From assembly GCA_024403365.1 (NCBI GenBank), contig JAKSRX010000009.1, forward strand, positions 1-37,658: a stretch of DNA of 37,658 bases, read 5' to 3'. Below, one piece after another: positions 8,324 to 17,691 of the stretch (positions within the stretch are counted from its first letter, which is position 1; each line of letters begins with the position of its first letter). Position numbers and translations under genes: made by a program. The notes under the pieces were generated by a model. It saw only the letters and a program-made list of their open reading frames with translations. It did no database searches and was not told where the DNA came from. The DNA comes from Acetatifactor sp. GTDB taxonomy: Bacteria > Bacillota > Clostridia > Lachnospirales > Lachnospiraceae.

Positions 8324-10045
8324 TTACAGTTCAGCCTTCAGATCCTCGGTAAGCTGCTCCAGTCTTGCCTTGGCATCCTCCAGGCTCACACCCTTAGCGC
8401 CCATGTAGAACTTGATCTTAGGTTCGGTTCCGGAAGGACGTGCGCAGCACCACTCGTCATCGGGAAGTTCGAAGTAGAGAACGTTGGACTTGGGCAGTCC
8501 GGTCTTTGTCTCTGCGCCGGTCTCCATATCCAGGATCCTGTCAGCCTTGTAGTCTCTGAATTTCAGAACCTTTCTGGATCCGAATGCCTTGGGCGGGTCG
8601 TTACGAAGCTTATCCATCAGAGCAGCGATCTCTCTTGCGCCGTCGATACCCTTCATGGTGATGGTATACTGGCTTTCTTTATAGTAACCGTACTTCTCGT
8701 AGGTCTCCAGCATCATATCCCAGAGGGTCTTGCCCTGCTTCTTGCAGTATGCAGCAACCTCGCAGAGGCACATAACTGCAACGCAGGCATCCTTATCTCT
8801 TGCGTGAGTACCTGCAAGACATCCGTAGGATTCCTCCAGGCCGAATACATAATTGTTGCTTCCGGACTGCTCAAAGAACTTGATCTGCTCACCGATGAAC
8901 TTAAAGCCGGTGAGGACCTCGATCAGTCTTACATTGTAAGCTTCCGTGATAGGTTTTGTCATATTGGTGGTAACGATAGTGGTCACCAGTGCGGGATCTG
9001 CGGGCATGGTTCCGGTAGCGGTCTTCTCTCTCAGAATATACTCTGCGATCAGCATGCCGGACATATTACCGGTGAAGGATACATACTCGCCGGTCTTGGT
9101 ATCCTTTGCATAGACACCGAGACGGTCTGCATCGGGATCGGTTGCCAGAACGATATCTGCATCCTTTTCCTTTGCCAGACGAAGTGCATAGGTAAATGCC
9201 TTGGGATCCTCGGGGTTAGGGTATTCCAATGTGGTAAAGTTGGGGTCGGGATTCTCCTGCTCGGGAACCACATACACGTGCTTGAAGCCAAGCTCTGCAA
9301 GAACGCGTCTAACAGGCAGGTTGCCGGTACCGCAGAGAGGGGTGTAAACGATCTTGATATCCTCTGCCATCTCCTTGATCACATCGGGATGGATGATCTG
9401 CTTCTTCAGTTCTTCCATGTATTTGTCATCGATCTCCTTGCCGATGACTTCATAGAGGCCCGCTGCAATGGCGTCAGCCTTATCCATGGTCTTGCAATCA
9501 TGGAAATCCTTGATGGCCTTTACTTCACCGATGATCTCGGCATCTCTGGGTGCGGTGATCTGTGCGCCGTCTTCCCAGTATACCTTGTAACCGTTGTACT
9601 CGGGAGGGTTGTGGCTTGCGGTCACAACGATACCTGCGGTACAGCCCAGAGTACGCAGTGCAAAGGAAAGTTCGGGAGTGGGTCTCAGTGTCTCGAACAC
9701 ATAAGCCTTGATGCCGTTAGCTGCCAGACAAAGACCTGCAACATCAGCGAACTCAGGAGACATTTTTCTGGAGTCGTAAGCAATTGCTACGCCCTTCGCC
9801 TGAGTACCCTGCTTCAAAATATAGTTTGCAAGGCCCTGTGTAGCCTTACGTACGGTATAAATATTCATGCGATTCATACCTGCACCGATCACGCCGCGGA
9901 GACCGCCGGTACCGAATTCCAGCTCCTTGTAGAAACGGTCCTCGATCTCACCCTGATCGTTGCGGATCGCCAACAGTTCATTCTTAGTGTCCTGGTCGAA
10001 ATAATCATCCTCTAACCAGAAACGAAACTCATCCATAAAACTCAT
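8324..10045 (-). CDS. Phosphoglucomutase / phosphomannomutase (alpha-D-phosphohexomutase)
   Basis: This enzyme interconverts hexose-6-phosphate and hexose-1-phosphate, supplying glucose-1-phosphate (or mannose-1-phosphate) for nucleotide sugars. All four family signatures are present: the phosphoserine loop TASHNPPEYNGYKVY (Ser144), the metal loop DPDADR (303-308), the sugar-binding GLEESYG (402-408) and the phosphate-binding RPSGTEP (536-542). At 573 residues it matches the long PgcA-type class common in Firmicutes. AGAGG precedes the ATG at 10045. Its place between glycosyltransferase genes suggests a dedicated precursor supply, although a general metabolic role is equally possible. Confidence 0.95.
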   Translation of the reverse strand: MSFMDEFRFWLEDDYFDQDTKNELLAIRNDQGEIEDRFYKELEFGTGGLRGVIGAGMNRMNIYTVRKATQGLANYILKQGTQAKGVAIAYDSRKMSPEFADVAGLCLAANGIKAYVFETLRPTPELSFALRTLGCTAGIVVTASHNPPEYNGYKVYWEDGAQITAPRDAEIIGEVKAIKDFHDCKTMDKADAIAAGLYEVIGKEIDDKYMEELKKQIIHPDVIKEMAEDIKIVYTPLCGTGNLPVRRVLAELGFKHVYVVPEQENPDPNFTTLEYPNPEDPKAFTYALRLAKEKDADIVLATDPDADRLGVYAKDTKTGEYVSFTGNMSGMLIAEYILREKTATGTMPADPALVTTIVTTNMTKPITEAYNVRLIEVLTGFKFIGEQIKFFEQSGSNNYVFGLEESYGCLAGTHARDKDACVAVMCLCEVAAYCKKQGKTLWDMMLETYEKYGYYKESQYTITMKGIDGAREIAALMDKLRNDPPKAFGSRKVLKFRDYKADRILDMETGAETKTGLPKSNVLYFELPDDEWCCARPSGTEPKIKFYMGAKGVSLEDAKARLEQLTEDLKAEL

Positions 10046-10118
10046 ATCTTTACCTCTTTTTGCCCTTAGGGCTATTATTTTTTATTGATCGCCGCCTAAT
10101 AAAGCGACCAGTATTTCT

Positions 10119-12182
10119 TTACTTCTGTACCTTCAGGGAGAAATCACTTCTGTCCAGGGATAAGTTTACATTGTAGTAAGGATCTCCTGCTTCCAGTTCC
10201 TTCGCCCACTTCTCGCGGAATCTTGCGGATTCATCGTCGTAGCGCTTCGCCTTCTCACCGTTGTCATCCAGTCCTCTGGATACGGACTCATGATGGAACA
10301 GTTCACAGAAGGGAGTAAACACATTCAGAAGTCCCTTTCCGCGAAGTTTCAGGCACAGATCCACGTCGTTCAGAGAGATCTCGAAGCTTTCATCCAATCC
10401 GCCTACCGCAAGGTAAAGAGCTTTCTTTACCAAGAGACATGCTCCGGTCACAGCGGTAACATTCTGCGCATAGCAAAGTCTGCCCATATAACCAAGGTTC
10501 TGTCTGTGCTGCTTGTAGTGGGTATGTCCTGCGGTCCTGTGTGCGCCGAGACCGATGACCACGCCCGCATGCTGAATGGTCTTGTCTGCGTAGTAGAGCT
10601 TTGCGCCTACCGCGCCGACATCCTCACGCTGGGCATACATCAGAAGTTCCTCCATCCAGTTCACGGTGATAACTTCCGTATCGTTGTTCAGAAGGAGCAC
10701 ATATTCGCCCTCTGTATAATCCACGCCCAGGTTATTCACTGCGGAATAATTGAACTTGCCCTCGTAGAGCACGATCTTTACCTTCTCCCCGCATACACCA
10801 TCGGCATTGGCACGAAGGATACCCATATCGCAGAGTTTGCCGCGGCGTAAGATCACACGGCTGTCCTCCACTGCTTTGTCATAATCGTATCCCAACAACT
10901 CGCTGTAGTACTTTTTGATCTCAGCGGTAGTGCTGTTGTTCTCTACGATGATAATCTCATAGTTGTCGTAGGTGCTCTTCTCCAAAATAGAAGTCACGCA
11001 GCGACGCAGATCCTCCGCATGGTCCTTATTGGGGATCACGATAGAGATCTTGGGAGTGCCGAGGATCTCATAACGAATACGGAAGATGGTCTCGAAAGCA
11101 CGGGTGCTCTCGATCTTGAAATGATCGTATCCGTGGTTGCGAAGATGCTCTGCAACCGCTCCCTTTGCCGCATCGATAGCGTAGGGCTTTGCGGAGATAC
11201 CGGAAGCAACGCTGCCGGAGTGAGATCTCCAGTAATACATCAGTCTGGGGATATGCACGATCTTCTCTGCATTGTCTGTCAGACGCAGGATCATATCATG
11301 GTCCTGGCTTCCGTCAAACTTGGGGCGGAACAATTCCTTACCATCCAGGAGGGTCCTCTTGAACACGCTGAAATGGCAAATATAGTTGTTGGCACGAAGG
11401 TTATCGGGTGCATAATCGGGTTTGAAATGCATGGTCAGCATGTGATCGATATTACCGCTCTTAAAGGTGGTCTCATCACAGTACAGATAGTCCGCGCCCT
11501 GCTCATTGATAGCCTTCACATACTCGAAAAGCACGCTGGGATGCAGGATGTCATCCTGATCCAGAAGACCGATATATTCACCGGTAGCAAGTTCCAGGCA
11601 GGCATTGGTGTTGCCTGCGATACCGCCGTTTTTCTCCAGATGCTTATAAACGATACGACCGCCGGATCTCTCTGCGTACTCCTTGCAGATGTCGCCGATG
11701 TAGCTGTGGGCCTCGTCGGAACCGTCTGCCAGGCAGAGTTCCCAGTTCTGATAAGTCTGATTCATTACGGAATCCAGCATCTCGATCTGGAATTCCTTCT
11801 GATTGTTCCACAGGGGCACCAGAATACTGATCTTCGCCATGTAAGGGAAGACCGTCTCTCTCTCCTTGGCTGCCTGCTCCACGGAAGGGAAACTAGCGCT
11901 GCCGAACTGCTTCATGGCTTCCTTCTCACGCTTCTTGTAGCCGATCTTGGCTACCACGCCGCGAGGTCCGCCGCAGTTTTTCAGTCTGTCCTTCTGACGG
12001 ATGGCCCAGTGAACACAATCTCTGGCAGGTTTGCTTGCCTTCCAGAGGGGATTGTTCTTGATACGGCCCAGTTTCCACTCCAGTTCTTCGTTCTTTGCTT
12101 CCAGGTCTGCAATGCGTCCCGCCAGATCGGCGTTTTTCAAATGCTCCTGTTCATATGCTTCTCTGTAATCTATTTCACTCAT
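10119..12182 (-). CDS. Two-domain family 2 glycosyltransferase
   Basis: The 687-residue cytoplasmic protein has a short N-terminal coiled coil (about 10-45) and a basic linker. A first GT-A domain follows (about 117-370; ISILVPLWNN, DXD-type LLDQDD at 206-211), then a second (about 378-640; ISIVIPNKDH, LLNNDT at 497-502, LNDVDLCLKLR). Two complete donor sites in one chain suggest that it adds two sugars or alternates linkages, as bifunctional polysaccharide polymerases do. The second domain has an extra segment of about 30 residues (about 435-470) before the usual NYSAVNNLG motif. GGAG lies seven bases before the ATG, and the gene starts 10 bases after the previous stop, so translation is probably coupled. 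Confidence 0.9.
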   Translation of the reverse strand: MSEIDYREAYEQEHLKNADLAGRIADLEAKNEELEWKLGRIKNNPLWKASKPARDCVHWAIRQKDRLKNCGGPRGVVAKIGYKKREKEAMKQFGSASFPSVEQAAKERETVFPYMAKISILVPLWNNQKEFQIEMLDSVMNQTYQNWELCLADGSDEAHSYIGDICKEYAERSGGRIVYKHLEKNGGIAGNTNACLELATGEYIGLLDQDDILHPSVLFEYVKAINEQGADYLYCDETTFKSGNIDHMLTMHFKPDYAPDNLRANNYICHFSVFKRTLLDGKELFRPKFDGSQDHDMILRLTDNAEKIVHIPRLMYYWRSHSGSVASGISAKPYAIDAAKGAVAEHLRNHGYDHFKIESTRAFETIFRIRYEILGTPKISIVIPNKDHAEDLRRCVTSILEKSTYDNYEIIIVENNSTTAEIKKYYSELLGYDYDKAVEDSRVILRRGKLCDMGILRANADGVCGEKVKIVLYEGKFNYSAVNNLGVDYTEGEYVLLLNNDTEVITVNWMEELLMYAQREDVGAVGAKLYYADKTIQHAGVVIGLGAHRTAGHTHYKQHRQNLGYMGRLCYAQNVTAVTGACLLVKKALYLAVGGLDESFEISLNDVDLCLKLRGKGLLNVFTPFCELFHHESVSRGLDDNGEKAKRYDDESARFREKWAKELEAGDPYYNVNLSLDRSDFSLKVQK

Positions 12183-12192
12183 TGAGTTACTC

Positions 12193-14169
12193 CTATTTCG
12201 CAGTAAAAATGCGATTGCTCCAGTTTACCAGTCGGATACGGCCGACTCTGTTCTCTGCAAGAATACCGATCCTGTACTCTCCGGCAGGAAGTTCGCTTCT
12301 CTCCAGGTCGACCCAGAATCCGGAAAGTTCCACATTCACCTGATCCGGCATATTCACCGCAAGATCGGGGCGAAGGTGTCCCTGCAGGGGATCCAGAATA
12401 TATTCCTCGGAACCGATCTTCTGAAGGACCAGGGTCTTGTCGTAGCAGGCATTATCATCGCCCAGCACTACGCTCCAGCCGATGATCCGTCCCATCTGCA
12501 CATCTTCCACCGTCACCATCAGGCAGGCATCCTCACGCACCTCCCCAAGGGTAGACACAGTCTTCAGTTCGGAAGGCATCAGAGGCATATTGTCTCTGGT
12601 CTCATATCCGGGAACGATACGCACATCCAGTCCCTGGATATTCAGATGTATGGAATAAAAAGGATCGAATGCCAAGGCTTCATGTCTGTGAAGCAAGGTA
12701 TCTCTCTCCTTCATCAGTCTCTTCAACTTCTCCACGGAAGCATCGTCGCCGCGGCTCAAGGACTCATGATGATATGCCTTTACCTCATTGATGCAGACAT
12801 TGAAATATCCGTGCTCATATAACGTGTAGCAGAGATCCACATCGTTGAAGGCTACCGCCAGATCCTCATAGAATCCGCCCACTTCCTCGAACTTGCTCTT
12901 CTCTACCATCAAACAGGCGGCGGTCACCGCCAGGAAATTCGCTGTCACCTTGTTGGTTCTTGCATAATACTCTCTGTCATCCGGTAAGGTCTGCAGCTTG
13001 TGTACCGGTCCCATAGCGATCTGGGAAACTCCCGCATGCTGGATCTTCTTTCCGTCCGGATACAGCAATTTGATGCCTACCGCACCGGAGTAGGGGCGAA
13101 TGCTTCTGGCAGCCATCTCGGCCACACAGTTTTTCTGAAGGACTACATCGTCGTTCAGAAACAAAAGCAGTTTACCCTGTGCCTTCTCGGCACCCAGATC
13201 ACACATTTTGGAGAAATTAAACTCCATGGGATTGTAAATATAATGGAAGCGACTGATCACTGTCCCGTCGCTGTTTGCCTTCATATCCGTAAGCAACGCT
13301 ACGATTTTTTCTTTGTTTTCCTCACTGCTGCCGTTATCTACCACGATCACCTCGCAGGGTAGATCCACCGTCTCCTTCACACTCTCCAGACAGTTTCTCA
13401 GTAATTCCGGATGGTCCTTGGAGGGTACGATCACCGATACCGCAGGCTGCCCGGGATCCAGAGAAAGTACAAATTTCTCATACAGATCGCGAAGCAATTG
13501 CTCTTTTTTCTTACGAAGAAAAGGCGTGGTCTCCAGCGCACTCTTGCGGGCCTCTGGATCTTTTGCATGGAACAGTACCTCAGAGAGATGTCCCACCGCA
13601 GACTGAGGGGCTTCGATACAACTGCCCTGATAATTCTTACGAAAACCGATGGTCAGGCAATGGTGCAGCCATTGTTCCGCGGCTTCCGGGTCGTTGACAT
13701 GATAGAGTTCCCCGGTCTTTTCCCGGAAGATGGTCTCATAAGCCGCTGCATCCAACTTCTCATAGAGACTTTTCACTTTCTCGAAATGCTCTCTTCGCAC
13801 AGCCAGGAAACTACCGATGTAGCGATGGCTTTCCAGTCTGTCCGGAGACCAGTCAGGTTTGAAGAAGGGGTTCTCTAAGGAACCGTCGGCACCCATCAGG
13901 TCCTCATCTGCGTACAGCACCTGAACAAGGGAATGCTCCGCAAAGTACTCGCTTACCATGGTTTCATAACGGGGCGAAAACTCGCCTTCCGCAAACATCA
14001 CGGTAACAAAATCGACCTTAGGGCTCTCCTGTCTATGAGCGAACTGCCACAGTTTCTCGCGGTCTGCTACCCAGTCCGTGTAGGTGATCCGCTTCTGTGC
14101 CAGTCGTGTTTCATACTTTTTATCTTCTTTTTTGATCAAATGGTTTTTTATCAGATTCTTGATACCCAA
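12193..14169 (-). CDS. Family 2 glycosyltransferase with reduced N-terminal GT-A half and C-terminal beta-rich domain
   Basis: Three parts are visible in 658 residues. Residues about 50-205 resemble the second half of a GT2 domain (VQVLYADEDL at 84-91, FKPDWSPDRLESHRYIGSF) but lack the first strand and donor-binding loop. Residues about 243-490 are a complete GT2 domain (VSVIVPSKDH, VVDNGSSEEN, LNDD at 338-341, FNDVDLCYTL). Residues about 535-658 are a beta-rich tail without a known family. The first part is probably a decayed or acceptor-binding domain, the second the active enzyme. It lies between the methyltransferase-kinase gene and another two-domain GT2, suggesting one chain-elongation complex. 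Confidence 0.87.
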   Translation of the reverse strand: MGIKNLIKNHLIKKEDKKYETRLAQKRITYTDWVADREKLWQFAHRQESPKVDFVTVMFAEGEFSPRYETMVSEYFAEHSLVQVLYADEDLMGADGSLENPFFKPDWSPDRLESHRYIGSFLAVRREHFEKVKSLYEKLDAAAYETIFREKTGELYHVNDPEAAEQWLHHCLTIGFRKNYQGSCIEAPQSAVGHLSEVLFHAKDPEARKSALETTPFLRKKKEQLLRDLYEKFVLSLDPGQPAVSVIVPSKDHPELLRNCLESVKETVDLPCEVIVVDNGSSEENKEKIVALLTDMKANSDGTVISRFHYIYNPMEFNFSKMCDLGAEKAQGKLLLFLNDDVVLQKNCVAEMAARSIRPYSGAVGIKLLYPDGKKIQHAGVSQIAMGPVHKLQTLPDDREYYARTNKVTANFLAVTAACLMVEKSKFEEVGGFYEDLAVAFNDVDLCYTLYEHGYFNVCINEVKAYHHESLSRGDDASVEKLKRLMKERDTLLHRHEALAFDPFYSIHLNIQGLDVRIVPGYETRDNMPLMPSELKTVSTLGEVREDACLMVTVEDVQMGRIIGWSVVLGDDNACYDKTLVLQKIGSEEYILDPLQGHLRPDLAVNMPDQVNVELSGFWVDLERSELPAGEYRIGILAENRVGRIRLVNWSNRIFTAK

Positions 14170-14188
14170 ACCACAATCTCCTTTAACT

Positions 14189-16321
14189 TTAGAATATCCT
14201 CTTCACCGACTTAGCCATGGCTTCCGTCATAGCCAAAGGAACACGGGCAACCTCCATGCATACATGAACGGTATTCTCTGCCTTGCGATCCAGCTCTGTC
14301 AGATTGATATGGATATTGGGGTCAATGGTGGGAAAGATCAGGGTCGCGGGCTTTGCGATGCGACCGTTGATCAGGAAGATCTTCTTATTGTCGGTAGGGA
14401 TGGGCACCCCATTCAAGGTCAGTTCCTTCACCTGCACCACGCAGCTGTCGAAGGCGGGGTCGATGCGCAAGGTACGCACATTGCCATCCACATGCAGATC
14501 CATTTCGATCAGGTTATCGCCCTGATAAGCATCCTTCACGAAATAGGAAGCCTCCTCGGAAAAGCCTTTTCCGGTATCCTCATATACCTGCACACGATTC
14601 ACATTATCGGAATCGCGGTACTTATCGATCCACTTCTGCGGCTCCATCACGCGGTAACCGATCAGATCTCTCATCTGAGACATCGCCAGATGCTTACCGG
14701 TGACGAAACTCTGGAATTCTCTCTCCTGCTCACGGAAGTTCTCCGCCTCTGCCTCAGAGATGTTCAGTTCCTCCAGAATACTATCCAGATCGATCCTGTT
14801 GCGCTTCTCGCTCTCCAGCAGATAGCAGTAGATCGCGCGGAAAGCCAGTTCTCTGGTCTCGATGGATTTGCCGAAGGTCCACTCGTAGTCGATCATGGTC
14901 CAGGTATCTCCATCCACTAAGAGGTTCGCGAAGATCAGATCAAAATCCGACACGGGATATTCGCTGTTATAACCAATGCGCTCCATATACTCATGGAACA
15001 GTTTCTTGAAGCCGATGAGATCGTTCTTCTCCACGCAGGCATCCATCAGCTGAGAAAGGGGAATGCCGGGAACGAAATCGAACTCCGCAAATACCTTGCC
15101 ATCCTCTTCTCCCAGGCGGCAGTAATTGATCTCCAGCTTACTGTCCTTGTAACGGTCGCTCAACTGCTCATAGGCCACCGCCATAGCTTTGACGTGGTTC
15201 TCTGCTTCCTTGGTCTGCGGATATTTGCGCACGGTGATGAGCTGGCGCATTTCCTTTCTGGGATCGGTGACCTCGTCACCGTTTTCGGGAGGCAGGGCAA
15301 CCTCGATCTCTGAAACGCGGATCTCTGTGCGAATCGCATACTCGGGAGCTCTGTCATTGGAATATTTTGCATATTTTACTTCCGGTGATGCGCCTAACAC
15401 CACCAGATAAGAATTGGAGAAAACAGGGAACAGGCCTTCCTCAACGATACCGTCGAAGGCATTTTTCTCATCAAAGAGAAGCATTCTATCTCTGTCGAAA
15501 TTTCTAAGATTGTTGGATAAGTCACCCTTACCGGGCAAGTATTCATCACTGTAAAGAGCGGTCATGAATTTATAGTCGGGGTAAGGATAATAGAAGTGGT
15601 AATCCTCCACGCCGCACTTGCGGAAGATGTTCTCCAGTCCCTGTCTGCCGAAGGTACGAACTCCGCCGCCATCTGCATAATTCTCGATGCCGGAGAACCA
15701 GGTGCCCAGATGGTCTTCCTTGCAGCCTGCGAAATACTTCAGGCCGTATTTGTTCTCAATCGCGATCACCAGCTTGCCGTTCTCAGCAAGATGGGGCAGC
15801 AATGTCTTCAGGAAATCTTCGAAAGGCGTATCTCCGCCGATGTAACTGATACCGTACTCAAACACACCGATGAGGCAGATATAGTCATAATCACAGGGCA
15901 GATCAGGCTCGATATCCTTGAAATTGCCCACATGGATGGTGATATTGTCATTCTCTGCATGACGGTAGGCATTGATCAGGCTGCGCTTCTTGGAAAGGTC
16001 CACACAGGTCACACTGCCTGCCTTGGCAGACAAAGCACCGGTGATGGCACCACAGCCGCTGCCTACTTCCAGAACCTTCATGTCCTTGTTCATGGGAAGC
16101 CAGTCCACGATATTCTCACGTAACGGAGAAAGGTGATAAAGCACCGGCCAATTCTTATGTTCTTCGATGGCACCGGCATACTCGATGGGCGCAAGATCTT
16201 TGACGATGGTAAGGATCTCATCCTCCACCGCTCCGTCGCAATAAAGATCCTCTCCCGGATATTTACTGTAATCCAGTGTCACCAGTCCGATCTTCTCTGT
16301 TGTCTGGTTTGAATCTGCCAT
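14189..16321 (-). CDS. Methyltransferase-kinase fusion, WbdD-like chain-terminator candidate
   Basis: The 710-residue protein joins three regions. First is a class I SAM methyltransferase (about 60-240; SAM loop VLEVGSGCGAITG at 83-95, then CVDLS). Second is a kinase-like region (about 355-540) with Lys366 in ITVRKY, acidic Glu372/Glu374, Asp461 and Asn466 in DFDLIFANLLV, and Asp478 in MIDYEW. The spacing matches the HRDLKxxN and DFG elements of protein and aminoglycoside kinases. Third is a beta-rich tail (about 600-700). In E. coli O9a, WbdD joins the same two activities and caps the O-chain, setting its length. GGGGGAAG precedes the ATG at 16321. It follows wzt, whose extra domain could read the cap. 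The activities are seen as motifs; the role is inferred from architecture and context. Confidence 0.8.
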   Translation of the reverse strand: MADSNQTTEKIGLVTLDYSKYPGEDLYCDGAVEDEILTIVKDLAPIEYAGAIEEHKNWPVLYHLSPLRENIVDWLPMNKDMKVLEVGSGCGAITGALSAKAGSVTCVDLSKKRSLINAYRHAENDNITIHVGNFKDIEPDLPCDYDYICLIGVFEYGISYIGGDTPFEDFLKTLLPHLAENGKLVIAIENKYGLKYFAGCKEDHLGTWFSGIENYADGGGVRTFGRQGLENIFRKCGVEDYHFYYPYPDYKFMTALYSDEYLPGKGDLSNNLRNFDRDRMLLFDEKNAFDGIVEEGLFPVFSNSYLVVLGASPEVKYAKYSNDRAPEYAIRTEIRVSEIEVALPPENGDEVTDPRKEMRQLITVRKYPQTKEAENHVKAMAVAYEQLSDRYKDSKLEINYCRLGEEDGKVFAEFDFVPGIPLSQLMDACVEKNDLIGFKKLFHEYMERIGYNSEYPVSDFDLIFANLLVDGDTWTMIDYEWTFGKSIETRELAFRAIYCYLLESEKRNRIDLDSILEELNISEAEAENFREQEREFQSFVTGKHLAMSQMRDLIGYRVMEPQKWIDKYRDSDNVNRVQVYEDTGKGFSEEASYFVKDAYQGDNLIEMDLHVDGNVRTLRIDPAFDSCVVQVKELTLNGVPIPTDNKKIFLINGRIAKPATLIFPTIDPNIHINLTELDRKAENTVHVCMEVARVPLAMTEAMAKSVKRIF

Positions 16322-16350
16322 ACGCTTCCCCCAATTAAGCCTATTTGTGT

Positions 16351-16370
16351 ACTCGCTTTAGCGAGTATGC
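16351..16370 (-). repeat. Short hairpin repeat, copy 2 (between wzt and the methyltransferase-kinase gene)
   Basis: ACTCGC (16351-16356) pairs with GCGAGT (16361-16366) around a TTTA loop, followed by ATGC. With wobble pairs the stem can extend to about 10 bp (16347-16370). It matches the copy at 2277-2296 except for a compensating pair change and one loop base. Like copy 1 it sits in the leader just upstream of a start codon. There is no T-tract, so it is not a terminator. Confidence 0.6.
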
Positions 16371-16374
16371 TTTC

Positions 16375-17667
16375 TTAGATATCCTTCACATGCACCTCAG
16401 AGTCCATGTCATAATATCCCACGGTATTTTTATCCGACACCACTGTGATATTCAAGGTGTCATAAAGTCTGTGATAGACCTCGAATTTATCTTTTTCATA
16501 GCCTGTTACTCCCAAAGATAACAGGTACTCACCACCCTGAAGGCTCATCTTCTGGGTAAAGGTGATCTCTTTCACCATGCCTGCCTTGGCACTGTCTAAG
16601 AACGCCTTTTCAAACATGGTATTGGTTCCGGTGATCTCCGTACCGATGGGATTCTTGAAAGAAAATGCAAAGATCGGTGCCGGAATATCTTCCAGGAACC
16701 GCACCTTCATATGAAGGGTAAATGTGCTTCCCTTGATCACTGCGGTGGTACGCACACCGGAATCATCGGTGACATAATACTCTTCGATCACAGCCTGCTT
16801 GGTGCCGTACTCCAGCTTATCGGGATTGATTCCCGCTGCCTGGCTCGCCGCATTCTGAATATCGGGATCTTCCAGCAGATTATTTTCATCACCCTTGACA
16901 GGGACTTCATACTGTCCCACCAGGATCCTCTTATAGGCATCGATCATAGCCTTGGGAGTACCTTCTCCCAGGAGATTACCCTGATTCAGCAGGAATACTC
17001 TGTCGCAGTATTTGCTGATACTGCTTAAGTCATGGCTGACGAAGACGATGGTCTTACCCATCTTCTTGAATTCTTCGAATTTGTGATAACACTTCGCCTG
17101 GAAGAATACATCTCCTACGGAAAGTGCTTCATCTACGATCAATATCTCAGGCTCGATGTTGATGGCAACCGCAAAAGCCAGTCGCACAAACATACCGCTG
17201 GAGTAAGTCTTTACCGGCTGATATACATAATCACCGATGTCCGCAAACTCCAGGATCTCCGGCAGTTTCTCATCGATCTCCTTCTCGGAAAAGCCCATCA
17301 TGGTACCATTCAGATACACGTTCTCAATACCGTTGTATTCCTGGTTGAAGCCTGCGCCCAGTTCCAGCAGCGCACTGATTCGTCCGTCCACTTTCACCTC
17401 ACCGGAGGTAGGATTGAGTACGCCGGTGATGATCTTTAAGATGGTGGATTTACCGGAACCGTTGGTACCGATGATACCTACCGTCTCACCCTTGTTGATC
17501 TTCAGGCTGACGCCGTTCAAGGCATAATGGGTCTTGTGATTAACTTTTTTGCCGAAGCCCAGGGCCTCTTTCACGCGGTCTCTGGGTTTCTCATATAATT
17601 TATAGACTTTTACGACATCCTTCACCTCAATGGCGGGAGTGTCTGCTTGTATCTTTTTTTCTTCCAT
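16375..17667 (-). CDS. wzt: Polysaccharide ABC exporter ATPase (Wzt type) with C-terminal carbohydrate-recognition domain
   Basis: This is the ATPase of an ABC exporter that moves lipid-linked polysaccharide across the membrane. The nucleotide-binding domain (about 12-250) has Walker A GTNGSGKST (67-75), the signature YSSGMFVRLAFAV (155-167), Walker B ILIVDEA (175-181) and the switch His in VSHDLS. The remaining 180 residues include a beta-rich domain (about 290-430) like the extra domain of Wzt proteins that bind modified chain ends. A plain TagH- or RfbE-type ATPase would lack it. GGAG lies five bases before the ATG. It is 24 bases downstream of the permease gene and upstream of the methyltransferase-kinase gene. 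Confidence 0.93.
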   Translation of the reverse strand: MEEKKIQADTPAIEVKDVVKVYKLYEKPRDRVKEALGFGKKVNHKTHYALNGVSLKINKGETVGIIGTNGSGKSTILKIITGVLNPTSGEVKVDGRISALLELGAGFNQEYNGIENVYLNGTMMGFSEKEIDEKLPEILEFADIGDYVYQPVKTYSSGMFVRLAFAVAINIEPEILIVDEALSVGDVFFQAKCYHKFEEFKKMGKTIVFVSHDLSSISKYCDRVFLLNQGNLLGEGTPKAMIDAYKRILVGQYEVPVKGDENNLLEDPDIQNAASQAAGINPDKLEYGTKQAVIEEYYVTDDSGVRTTAVIKGSTFTLHMKVRFLEDIPAPIFAFSFKNPIGTEITGTNTMFEKAFLDSAKAGMVKEITFTQKMSLQGGEYLLSLGVTGYEKDKFEVYHRLYDTLNITVVSDKNTVGYYDMDSEVHVKDI

Positions 17668-17691
17668 AGTTACTCCGAATCCTGATACGCT

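Noticed and set aside
8804-10015. Long plus-strand open frame (403 codons) opposite the phosphoglucomutase gene
   Set aside because: It is antisense to a gene with all four family signatures, has no ribosome site, and its translation is Cys/His-rich without family features. It arises from codon bias of the true gene.
10046-10118. Hairpins (GCCC/GGGC and TGGTCGC/GCGATCA) upstream of the phosphoglucomutase gene as a terminator or riboswitch
   Set aside because: Stems are short, no T-tract follows on the minus strand, and no riboswitch consensus is recognisable in 73 bases.
11019-12185. Long plus-strand open frame (388 codons) opposite the two-domain glycosyltransferase
   Set aside because: Same reasoning: shadow of a well-supported GT2 gene with no recognisable domains and no start signals.
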